NCBI GenBank assembly: GCA_017397835.1
Contig: JAFQHV010000018.1
Span: forward strand, 19,682-83,681
DNA from: Oscillospiraceae bacterium
GTDB taxonomy: Bacteria; Bacillota; Clostridia; Oscillospirales; Oscillospiraceae
Reading direction: 5' to 3'
Length of the DNA stretch: 64,000 nt
Shown piece by piece: positions 41,591-49,527 of the stretch (positions within the stretch are counted from its first letter, which is position 1; every line of letters begins with the position of its first letter). The notes under the pieces are model-generated. The model was not told where the DNA came from. It ran no database searches and saw nothing but the letters and a program-made list of their open reading frames with translations. A program made the position numbers and the translations under genes.

Positions 41591-43915
41591 TCATTCGGCA
41601 GTCAGAACCCGAACTTGACCGCCTGATGCGGGATCACGGTCATAGTATACACGCAGTGCCAAACCGGAGGAAAGGACGGCACGGACGCCGTCTTCGCCGG
41701 ACAGCCAGCTGTCGGACGGGGTAATGCAGACCTGAACCAGGTCGCTGACCGGCAGGAGCAGATTGCCGCAATCGACAAACCATCGATCTCCTTGCAGGAA
41801 GAAATCCTGCGTCGTTACAGGCAGGGAAGCGAGGGAGAGGATCCCGGCAGCCTGCTGATTGTCTCCGCTGCTGTTGCTGCCGAGTGCTACACCTTGGATG
41901 GTGGCGTACCGGGCGGTTGCGTAAGCGGAGAGAAACTTGCGGCTTTCGCCATCTGCGTTGGTCAGGGTGGCGGCATCGTTATAAAACTGTTTGCCGCCGC
42001 TGCTGGAGGCGATACCGTCTTCGTTGCGGTAGGGGGTGTATTCGCCATACTGCCAACTGTTGCCGGTCACATCATGCAGCAGAAGCACGTCTATCTGGCC
42101 TGCGGAATTCTGATGGACAGCGCGGATGCTGGAAGAGGAAATCGTATCGGTCCAGTCGATGACGGAAAAATCCGTCGAGGCCTGACCCTGTTCGCCGGAC
42201 AGGCTGTAAACATAGCTGTAATCGCCCTTGCTGCCGGCATATTCGTAGATTTGGCAACCGGGTGCAAGTTTGTAGTCGCCCAAGGTTCCGGTGGTCAGAT
42301 CCAGCTGGCCGGACCGGGAGGAAGTATACGCATAGGCACTGATGCCTTCTTTGTCCACCCGACAGCGGACCAGGGTGCCGGCTAGACGTGCGTCGGCAGT
42401 CAGCTCTTTGTCAGTGATGGTAAGGCCGCTGCCACAGAGGGTGACAGCCGTACCGTCCGTGCTGAGTATGCCAAGCATCTCGGTGGAGCGGGGGTCGGTG
42501 GCAGCGGCAACTTTGCCGTTATCAGTCAGCAACAGGGTGACCTTATCGCCCAGCTTATATTGTCCCAGGGTGTCCCAGGCGGATTCCAGCACCGGGATGG
42601 TGCAGCCGGTAACGGTGACTGTTTCCGCGCCGTCAAGGGCGGGGGAGGCTGCTTGCAGATAGCCGGTCAGGAAATGGTCGCTGACACGCAGTGTCCGGCT
42701 GGCAGCATCAAAATAGGCCGTATCGTACTGAGCCAGGTCGTCTGCATCTGCCGGCGCCCCGTTTTTGGTGACGGTATAGCTGCCGGTAATGTTCAGCTTG
42801 CGGGTGAACTCGGTTAGGGGAGTGGAGGAGGTTGCGAAGACAGCTTGGGTGGTGGCTGAGGCGGCCCCTGCCCCGATGTAGACATAGTCCACACTGCCGT
42901 CGTCGTTGTAGAACAGACGGGCAGTCTGATCTTTGTGGGTGTTGGCCTGCAGATAACCGGTGGTGTTCCAGCTGTACAGATCTTCGCCAATAATGGTGGC
43001 GGCGCTGCCGGTGATTTTGTGGAGCGTTCCCGTTGGATCGGTGATGCCGGAGGCCTTGGCCTGGGCGATCACTACGTCATGATAGCGAATGCCGGTGGGC
43101 ATGAACCCCACCACCTTGCCGGCACTTGATACCATCAGATCACCGATGCAGCCTAACAGCGCGTCGGACAGACTGTATTTCTGTGGGAAATACTCGATAC
43201 TGGTGCTGTTGCTGCCCAAGGCGCATACCATGGCAAGGCCGTTTTGAGTACCGTTTTCCGCATCGGTGGACAGCAGAATGGCAGATTTTGTGGAGGTGGT
43301 ATCGGCAAAAGAACGATAGAACTCGGCCGAGGTGCCCTTGGGATGCGTGTTCAGAGTATTATAAAGCAGCATGGCGGCCTGACCGCGGTTAACGTGATCG
43401 TTGGCCGAAAGGGAAAGGCCTTTGTCCAGGTCAAGTGTGTCGGCGTAGTTCACGTAGTCAGCAGGCCAGACCTTGCCGATCTCGGCAGAGGTGTAATTCA
43501 GGATACGCAGCAGCAGGGTCGCCGCCTGACCATAAGTGACAGGGTCATCGGGACCGAATTTGCCGTTGCCGTAGCCGGACAGCAGGTTCAGGGAATAGGC
43601 AAGATTGACGTAACCGGTATACCAACTGCCGGGTTTTACGTCGGTGAACAATGCTTTTTGTGCGTAGGTGTTCACGAGATCTTTTTTTCCCATGGTGTGG
43701 ATGATCAGCACACAGAACTGGGCACGGGTCAGTGTGGTATTGGGGGAGTAAACGCCCTCGCTTACACCGCTGACGATGCCCATGCCCTCCAGCACACCGG
43801 CAGCCAAGGCGGTGTCCGGGTCGGCGATGTCTGTGAAGGTGGCGCCGGCAGGCGTACTGACCATGGAACAGAGCAGGCAGCCTGCCAGGATAAGGCTGAA
43901 AAGTTTCTTTTTCAC
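41591..43915 (-). CDS. Large secreted S-layer homology protein
   Basis: The 774-residue protein has a signal peptide (KKKLFSLILAGCLLCSMVS), then three N-terminal SLH repeats over about residues 25-210 (DPDTALAAGVLEGMGIVSG, VKPGSWYTGYVNLAYSLNLL and a third ending VNRGQAAMLLYNTL). The remaining 560 residues are a Ser/Thr/Asp-rich extracellular region of unknown fold. SLH domains anchor it to the cell wall. The GTG at 43915 with GGAGG seven bases upstream is preferred to the ATG further up. It lies 13 bases after the ABC permease, so it is probably co-transcribed with the MFP-ABC-permease exporter. Confidence 0.88.
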   Translation of the reverse strand: MKKKLFSLILAGCLLCSMVSTPAGATFTDIADPDTALAAGVLEGMGIVSGVSEGVYSPNTTLTRAQFCVLIIHTMGKKDLVNTYAQKALFTDVKPGSWYTGYVNLAYSLNLLSGYGNGKFGPDDPVTYGQAATLLLRILNYTSAEIGKVWPADYVNYADTLDLDKGLSLSANDHVNRGQAAMLLYNTLNTHPKGTSAEFYRSFADTTSTKSAILLSTDAENGTQNGLAMVCALGSNSTSIEYFPQKYSLSDALLGCIGDLMVSSAGKVVGFMPTGIRYHDVVIAQAKASGITDPTGTLHKITGSAATIIGEDLYSWNTTGYLQANTHKDQTARLFYNDDGSVDYVYIGAGAASATTQAVFATSSTPLTEFTRKLNITGSYTVTKNGAPADADDLAQYDTAYFDAASRTLRVSDHFLTGYLQAASPALDGAETVTVTGCTIPVLESAWDTLGQYKLGDKVTLLLTDNGKVAAATDPRSTEMLGILSTDGTAVTLCGSGLTITDKELTADARLAGTLVRCRVDKEGISAYAYTSSRSGQLDLTTGTLGDYKLAPGCQIYEYAGSKGDYSYVYSLSGEQGQASTDFSVIDWTDTISSSSIRAVHQNSAGQIDVLLLHDVTGNSWQYGEYTPYRNEDGIASSSGGKQFYNDAATLTNADGESRKFLSAYATARYATIQGVALGSNSSGDNQQAAGILSLASLPVTTQDFFLQGDRWFVDCGNLLLPVSDLVQVCITPSDSWLSGEDGVRAVLSSGLALRVYYDRDPASGGQVRVLTAE

Positions 43916-43928
43916 AGTGATACCTCCA

Positions 43929-45125
43929 TTAATCGTAACGCAGGGCGTCAATGGGATTGAGCAGGGCGGCCTTTCGTGCAGGCAGATAGCCGAACACGAT
44001 GCCGATGGCGGCGGAGCCGCCGAATGCGATCAAAATGGATTGAATGGTCGGGGTAACGGCCATTTCAACTTCAAGCAGGGTGGAGATGGCTACTGTGGCC
44101 ACGGAAGATAGACCGAACCCCATAACAATGCCGATGATGCCGCCCAAAGCACTGATAACGGCAGCTTCAATGACAAATTGGGAAAGAATATAGCGCTCCT
44201 TGGCACCCAAAGCCTTGCGTATGCCGATTTCACGGGTGCGCTCGGTCACGGACACGAGCATGATGTTCATGATACCCACACCGCCGACCACAAGGGAGAT
44301 ACCGGCGATGACGGCCAGAACCGTGATGACCACGCCGATCATTTCGGTCATGGTATCCAGTACGGCGGACATACTGCTTACACGGTAGGCGTTCTCGGAA
44401 CGAAGCAGCTCGTACAGCTCCTGTTCCAGCAGGTCGGAGGCGAAGTCGGTCTGGTCTTCGTCTGCCAGCATTACGGTATAGGAGGACGGTTTTCCCTGAC
44501 CGCTTAGCCGGGCGGCGGTGGAATAGGGAATGAGCAGCATATCGTCGCTGCCGCCCTCGTCCATTTCGTCTTCCTGCTGATCGAGAACGCCGACAATAGT
44601 AAACTTGTCGCCGGCAATGCGAAGGGTCTGTCCGACGGAACGACCGGAGAACCAAATGTCATCAATGTAGTTGCCAACAACACAAACTCGATTGCGGGCA
44701 ACGATGTCGACGTAGTTGATGTTGCGGCCCTGCTCCAAATCGTAACCCTTGATGGTGGTGTATTGCTCGCCTACGCCGGTGGTGGAAGTGGAGGAGAGGG
44801 ACTCGCTGCCCACTTTGACGGTACCGCGCATGGAAACGGTGGGGGAGAGGGCGGTGAACAGGCTGCTGTTTTTGTCCACGATGGCCTGAATATCATCCAC
44901 GGAAAGTTCACGGGAAGAGCCGGAACCGGTCATGGTGATGGTAAGCGTGTTGGTGCCAAGGCCCTGGAACATGGAACGCATATAGCCCTCCATACCGTTG
45001 CCGATACCCACGATGACCATCACGGCGGTGATGCCGATAATGATACCCAACATGGTCAGAAAGGCGCGGGCTTTGGAGGCGCGGATGTTTTGCAGGGCCA
45101 AAACGAAGCTTTCGCTTATCTTCAT
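43929..45125 (-). CDS. MacB/FtsX-type ABC transporter permease
   Basis: The 398-residue permease has an N-terminal membrane helix after ALQNIRASKARAFLTMLGII, a large extracytoplasmic MacB_PCD domain (about 45-260) and three C-terminal membrane segments of the FtsX domain. Within the latter is VTERTREIGIRKALGAKERY (about 290-309), a standard signature. MacB-type machines use mechanotransmission to move peptides, lipoproteins or drugs. Its ATG overlaps the ATPase stop (ATGA). Likely partners are the ATPase and membrane-fusion protein upstream. Confidence 0.93.
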   Translation of the reverse strand: MKISESFVLALQNIRASKARAFLTMLGIIIGITAVMVIVGIGNGMEGYMRSMFQGLGTNTLTITMTGSGSSRELSVDDIQAIVDKNSSLFTALSPTVSMRGTVKVGSESLSSTSTTGVGEQYTTIKGYDLEQGRNINYVDIVARNRVCVVGNYIDDIWFSGRSVGQTLRIAGDKFTIVGVLDQQEDEMDEGGSDDMLLIPYSTAARLSGQGKPSSYTVMLADEDQTDFASDLLEQELYELLRSENAYRVSSMSAVLDTMTEMIGVVITVLAVIAGISLVVGGVGIMNIMLVSVTERTREIGIRKALGAKERYILSQFVIEAAVISALGGIIGIVMGFGLSSVATVAISTLLEVEMAVTPTIQSILIAFGGSAAIGIVFGYLPARKAALLNPIDALRYD

Positions 45126-45865
45126 TGGCCGACCACCTCCTCTTTGTGCACTCCGGAGGCAGGGGAGTCGGCCGGGCCATCGAAGGTCACGCGGCCATCT
45201 TCCAGGCGGATGACCCGTTCTGCGGTGGCGGCGATGGAGTTGTCATGTGTGATCAGGACAACGGTGTTGCCTGCGGCGTGAAGGGAACGAAGAAGGTCCA
45301 GCACCTCACGGCCGGTTCGGGAATCCAGCGCGCCGGTGGGTTCGTCCGCCAGGATGACGCTGGGATTGTTGGCAAGGGCCCGGGCAATGGACACCCGCTG
45401 CTGCTGGCCGCCGGACAGCTGACTGGGCAGGTTGCGGGTTTTATCCGCAAGACCTACACTGTCCAAAGCGTGCAGGGCGATCTCCCGCCGTTCTCTGCGG
45501 TTTTTGCCCGCGTACATCAAAGGGACGGCTACGTTATCCAAAACGGAAAGCTTGGGCAGCAGGTTGTACTGCTGGAAAATGAAACCGAGCTTTTCGTTGC
45601 GAAATTCCGCCAGCTCGTTCTTGTTCATTTCACCTACATTTCGACCGGCCAGCAGATAGTCGCCGCTGGTGGGTACGTCCAAACAGCCGATGATGTTCAT
45701 ACAGGTGGATTTTCCGGAACCGGACTTGCCGACGATGGCGACGAACTCGCCCTCATAAATGGAAAGGTCGATATGGTCGGCGGCACGCACCACGGTATCG
45801 CCCATATGATAGGTCTTGCAGACCTTGCGAAATTCAATCAAAGGGGGGGCTTTCTGTTGATCCAA
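45122..45865 (-). CDS. MacB/LolD-type ABC transporter ATPase
   Basis: The 247-residue ATPase has Walker [13 protein letters not shown] (about 45), Q-loop [12 protein letters not shown], signature [15 protein letters not shown] (about 142) and Walker [14 protein letters not shown], the standard LolD/MacB/YknY order. Start: TTG at 45865 has GGGAGG eight bases upstream, while a GTG nine bases earlier lies on the SD. It couples with the permease by a four-base overlap and follows the membrane-fusion protein gene closely. Confidence 0.94.
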   Translation of the reverse strand: MDQQKAPPLIEFRKVCKTYHMGDTVVRAADHIDLSIYEGEFVAIVGKSGSGKSTCMNIIGCLDVPTSGDYLLAGRNVGEMNKNELAEFRNEKLGFIFQQYNLLPKLSVLDNVAVPLMYAGKNRRERREIALHALDSVGLADKTRNLPSQLSGGQQQRVSIARALANNPSVILADEPTGALDSRTGREVLDLLRSLHAAGNTVVLITHDNSIAATAERVIRLEDGRVTFDGPADSPASGVHKEEVVGQ

Positions 45866-45880
45866 CGGTGCCACCTCCCA

Positions 45881-47572
45881 TTAACGGCCGCCGGTCATGC
45901 CGCCGGCGGGACGGTTGGTCATGCCGCCCATCTGACCACCGGCGGGACGGTTGGGCATGCCACCCGTGGGCATGCCCATACCCATGCCCATACCCATACC
46001 CATTCCGGGCATCATGCCGGACATATAGTTGGAGTCGGTAACAGCCTGCCAGGTGATCTCGTCCCCTTCGGACAGACCGGACAGGATCTGCACATAAGTT
46101 CCGTCGGAAATGCCTACTTCCACCGTTACGTACTGATAACCATCGGGGGCGCCTTCGCCGGTGGAGCCGTCAGAGGTTTTGACCAAAACGCGGCCGCCGG
46201 TCTGCACGGCGTCTACCGGGATGGTCAACACACCGGGATTGTCGCTCACGAGAATGGAAACGTCCACGTTCATGCCGGGCAGAAGGCCGTCGGTTTCGTC
46301 GATCTGCACCTTGACCGGGTAGGTGGTCACGCCGCCGGAAGCGGTGCCGTTGATGCTGACTTCGGTGACCACGCCTTCGTACACAGTGCCTTCGATGGAG
46401 TCACAGGTCACCTGTGCGCGCTGTCCAACGGAAACGTCGCCGATGTCCAGCTCATCGATGTACAGGGTAACGGTTAAAGAAGACAGGTCGAAAATGGTGC
46501 ACAGGGTCTTTCCAGTTTCGGCGTTTTCACCGGCCTTGTAGTACTTATCCACGATGGTGCCTTCAATGGGGGCCTTGATGGTGTAATTATCCAGGGCATC
46601 GTACCGGTCCTCGAGCGAAAGTTCGGCATCCCGCAGATTGTCGTGGGCATTGGTGATTTCGTCGTCGATGGTATCGCTGGATAGCTCCACCAAAACCTGA
46701 CCGGCCTGCACGATCTCACCGTTGCGAACGTAGGTGGTTTCGGCTGTGCCGGACACCTCTGCACTGACGGTTTTGCGTGCGTAAGCCTCGAAACCGTCCT
46801 CGTCGGCGATGGTGGGATAGATCTCGCCGGAGGAACCGTGGAGCCAGCAGGTCGCGTCGGATTCCAAAGAGAGGGAACCGGGATTATCGACCTGAACTGT
46901 TACGGCAAAACAGGCTACACCGGTGGGGGAAAGACGGCGCAGGCTGTGTACCTGACTGACACGACCGGTCAGGGTAAGCATTTGGTCGGGGACGGAAACC
47001 GTAGCGGCCATGCCCGGATAGACATCGGAAGCATATTCTTCGCTGTAATACTCGGTCAAAAGCAGGGTGGAGGTGTCTTCAATGGTGGCAATGAGCGTAC
47101 CGTTGTTGACACGAGTGCCTGATTGAATGGAAAAACCGGAAATCGTGCCGCCGATGGGGGCTGTGACAGTCAGATCCTGCTTGGACTGCAAAACTTCATT
47201 ATAACTTTTCCGACGCTGCTCCAGGGTATTTTCCGCACGCTCAATGTTGCTGGCGGCATCGGAGGAATCGACCAGATACAGCACGTCATCCTTGGCGACC
47301 ACATCGCCGGTTTCGAAGCCGGAGGACAGAATTTCACCGGATACCAGACTGATCACGGTGTAGGAGTTTGCGGGTTCCAAGGGACCGCTGTCGGTCAGGG
47401 CAGAGGTCAAATCACGTAATTGGGCCGTGGACTGCCGGTACTGGGACTGGACAGCTTGTTTGGGCAAATTCCGGCCCTTGGGGAGGAACAGAGCGGCGGC
47501 AACGCCGATGGCTGCCAAAACGGCAACCAAAATGATAATGAGTTTTTTGGAGGGCCCCTTGGAAGATTTCAT
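45881..47572 (-). CDS. HlyD/MacA-type membrane-fusion protein with Met/Gly/Pro-rich tail
   Basis: The 563-residue periplasmic-adaptor-like protein has an N-terminal anchor (LIIILVAVLAAIGVAAALFL, about 10-29), two biotinyl-lipoyl-like/beta-barrel sections and a helical hairpin (ERAENTLEQRRKSYNEVL). The barrel region ends with LSEGDEITWQAV. The last 45 or so residues are low complexity: repeats of GM (GMGMGMGMGMGM) and then PNRPAGGQMGGMTNRPAGG. Other domains are standard for YknX/MacA. In Gram-positives these adaptors pair with YknYZ-type ABC proteins for peptide export or self-protection. SD is AAAAGGAG. The tail is unusual; see findings. Confidence 0.9.
   Translation of the reverse strand: MKSSKGPSKKLIIILVAVLAAIGVAAALFLPKGRNLPKQAVQSQYRQSTAQLRDLTSALTDSGPLEPANSYTVISLVSGEILSSGFETGDVVAKDDVLYLVDSSDAASNIERAENTLEQRRKSYNEVLQSKQDLTVTAPIGGTISGFSIQSGTRVNNGTLIATIEDTSTLLLTEYYSEEYASDVYPGMAATVSVPDQMLTLTGRVSQVHSLRRLSPTGVACFAVTVQVDNPGSLSLESDATCWLHGSSGEIYPTIADEDGFEAYARKTVSAEVSGTAETTYVRNGEIVQAGQVLVELSSDTIDDEITNAHDNLRDAELSLEDRYDALDNYTIKAPIEGTIVDKYYKAGENAETGKTLCTIFDLSSLTVTLYIDELDIGDVSVGQRAQVTCDSIEGTVYEGVVTEVSINGTASGGVTTYPVKVQIDETDGLLPGMNVDVSILVSDNPGVLTIPVDAVQTGGRVLVKTSDGSTGEGAPDGYQYVTVEVGISDGTYVQILSGLSEGDEITWQAVTDSNYMSGMMPGMGMGMGMGMGMPTGGMPNRPAGGQMGGMTNRPAGGMTGGR
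45972..46005 (-). repeat. Hexanucleotide repeat coding the Gly-Met tail
   Basis: CCCATA/CCCATG-type hexamers repeat about five or six times in tandem and encode consecutive Gly-Met pairs in the membrane-fusion protein. Such repeats are prone to length change by slippage in units that keep the frame. Confidence 0.6.
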
Positions 47573-47685
47573 GGCGGAAGAACTCCTTTTTATGAAAGTG
47601 AAATATTACCGACTAAATGTAACGCTAAAATATGAACAGATAAAGAACGAACTGTAAAGGAAATAATAACCTTTTTTGGTTAAAA

Positions 47686-47716
47686 AAAGAGTCGGGACAG
47701 GGTCCCGACTCTTTTC
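47686..47716 (-). terminator. Terminator after the antiporter gene
   Basis: AAAAGAGTCGGGAC pairs with TCCCGACTCTTTT around a short loop; the T run is strongest on the minus strand (TTTTTTT). Confidence 0.9.
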
Positions 47717-47719
47717 GAC

Positions 47720-49009
47720 TTACTTCTTGGCGTTTTCCAGCTTCATTTTGCGGCGGTTCTTGACTTCCTCGGACATGGGCTGGATATCGCCGGCCTTCGT
47801 CAGGGCCCACTTGGTCATCATGGGACCGACCAGCTCGTAGACCAACACGGCGAACAGGGTGATGTTGCGGACCAGGTTGCCCGCGGCACCCAGTTCCTTG
47901 GCTGCAAGAGCGCACATGCCCAGAGCCACGCCGGCCTGAGGCAGCAGGGTAATGCCCAGGTATTTGCAGGTGGCGGGGGGACAGTGGGTCCACTTGGTAC
48001 TGATGAAGGAACCGAAGATCTTACCGGCGGAACGGAACAGGATGTAAACCAAACCCACGCCCACGATAGCCACGTTGGCAAACACGTTCAGCTCCAGTTC
48101 GGCACCGCTGATGACAAAAAACAGAGCAAACAGGGGGGCGGTCCAGCGGTCGGCCTTCTCCATCAGGTCTTCGGACAGGGGGCAGGTGTTGCAGAACACA
48201 GTGCCAAGCATCATACACACCAGCAGGGAAGAGAAGCCGATATGAACAGGACCGATATCAAACTTCAGCATGGACAGAGAAACGGTCAAAAACACGAATG
48301 CGATGGTCATGCTCAGACGGTTGGTGTTGGAGTGGAACAGCTTTTCCAGTTGAGTCAGCAGCCAGCCCATCACAGCACCCAACAACAGGGAGGCAAAGAT
48401 CTCAATCAGGGGATTGATGAAAATGGACACGAAATCAATGGTGCCGCTGATGAGGGTGCGGGCAATACCGAAGGAGACGGCGAAGACGATCAGACCCACC
48501 GCATCGTCCAAAGCGACCACAGGCAGCAGCAGATCGGTGACGGGACCCTTGGCCTTGTACTGACGGACCACCATCAGGGTAGCGGCGGGGGCGGTGGCAG
48601 TGGCGATGGCGCCGAGGATGATGGCCTGAGGCTGGGAGATCAGGCTGGGGAAAGCAAAATGCAGGCCCAGCAGAGCCAGGTCAACAAACAGGGTGGCAAC
48701 CAGCGCCTGAAAAACACCGACCACTACGGCCTGACGGCCGATGTGCTTGAGTTCCTCCATACGGAACTCGTTGCCGATGGAGAAGGCGATAAAGCCGAGG
48801 GCAACGCTGGAAGCGAGGGACAAAGCCTCTACCGCTTCCATACTGGTAAAGCCGAGACCCTCGATGCCGAGCAGGCCCACACAGAAAGGACCAACCAGCA
48901 CGCCTGCCAGCAGATAGGCGGTAACGTCAGGCATTTTGAACGGTTTCAGTACGCGGGTCATCAGCAGACCCGCCAGCAGGGCGATAGAAACGGAAAGCAG
49001 TGTAGACAT
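47720..49009 (-). CDS. CPA2/Kef-type Na+(K+)/H+ antiporter membrane domain
   Basis: The 429-residue integral membrane protein has about 12 hydrophobic segments and CPA2 signatures: PDVTAYLLAGVLVGPFCVG (about 26-44), SIGNEFRM, ATATAPAATLMVV and LPVVALDDAVGLIVFAV (about 155-171). The Asp pair in DDAV is characteristic of the ion-binding site. No C-terminal TrkA-N domain is present. It likely exchanges monovalent cations for protons across the membrane. It is monocistronic, with SD GAGGAAT before the ATG and its own terminator. Confidence 0.9.
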   Translation of the reverse strand: MSTLLSVSIALLAGLLMTRVLKPFKMPDVTAYLLAGVLVGPFCVGLLGIEGLGFTSMEAVEALSLASSVALGFIAFSIGNEFRMEELKHIGRQAVVVGVFQALVATLFVDLALLGLHFAFPSLISQPQAIILGAIATATAPAATLMVVRQYKAKGPVTDLLLPVVALDDAVGLIVFAVSFGIARTLISGTIDFVSIFINPLIEIFASLLLGAVMGWLLTQLEKLFHSNTNRLSMTIAFVFLTVSLSMLKFDIGPVHIGFSSLLVCMMLGTVFCNTCPLSEDLMEKADRWTAPLFALFFVISGAELELNVFANVAIVGVGLVYILFRSAGKIFGSFISTKWTHCPPATCKYLGITLLPQAGVALGMCALAAKELGAAGNLVRNITLFAVLVYELVGPMMTKWALTKAGDIQPMSEEVKNRRKMKLENAKK

Positions 49010-49178
49010 GATAATTCCTCCTGATACATATGCGATGGAGTGAAAAGCCGAAACTAACCTATTATAAATAACAAGCTAGACAAGTATATACTATTCTGCC
49101 GAAAAAGCAAGCGGAGGGATAGGAAAAGACAGCGCAAAAAACGGCAAAAGTTTTGTTGATTTCGACTGAAAGTTTTTG

Positions 49179-49207
49179 TTGACAAGTAGCAGGAAGTCTG
49201 TTATGAT
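49179..49207 (+). promoter_or_regulatory. Promoter of tRNA-Ala
   Basis: TTGACA (49179-49184), a 17-base spacer and TATGAT (49202-49207), about 45 bases upstream of the tRNA. Confidence 0.8.
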
Positions 49208-49252
49208 ATGCCTTGCGTTGAGGCGTATGCCGATGAAACGCCAACAGAAAAT

Positions 49253-49327
<75 letters not shown>

Positions 49328-49328
<1 letters not shown>

Positions 49329-49360
49329 ACGGACATCCGAAAGGATGTCCGTTTTTCTTT
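49328..49360 (+). terminator. Terminator after tRNA-Ala
   Basis: AACGGACATCC pairs with GGATGTCCGTT around GAAA and is followed by a T tract. Confidence 0.9.
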
Positions 49361-49462
49361 TTGTGCGGGAAAAATCCATAATTTCATTCCAAACTTCCAT
49401 TGCGGGTATTGGTCGGTGGTGGTAGCATATCAAAAAGATGGAAAAAATGAAAAAAACCAGCA

Positions 49463-49491
49463 TTGCCACAGCCGAAATGCAGTGCTATAAT
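49463..49491 (+). promoter_or_regulatory. Promoter of the GH20-like/amidohydrolase operon
   Basis: TTGCCA (49463-49468), a 17-base spacer and TATAAT (49486-49491), about 37 bases before the ATG at 49528. Confidence 0.7.
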
Positions 49492-49527
49492 CTACCCAAA
49501 GAACGGCTGCAGAGAGGAGCTTTTTTT

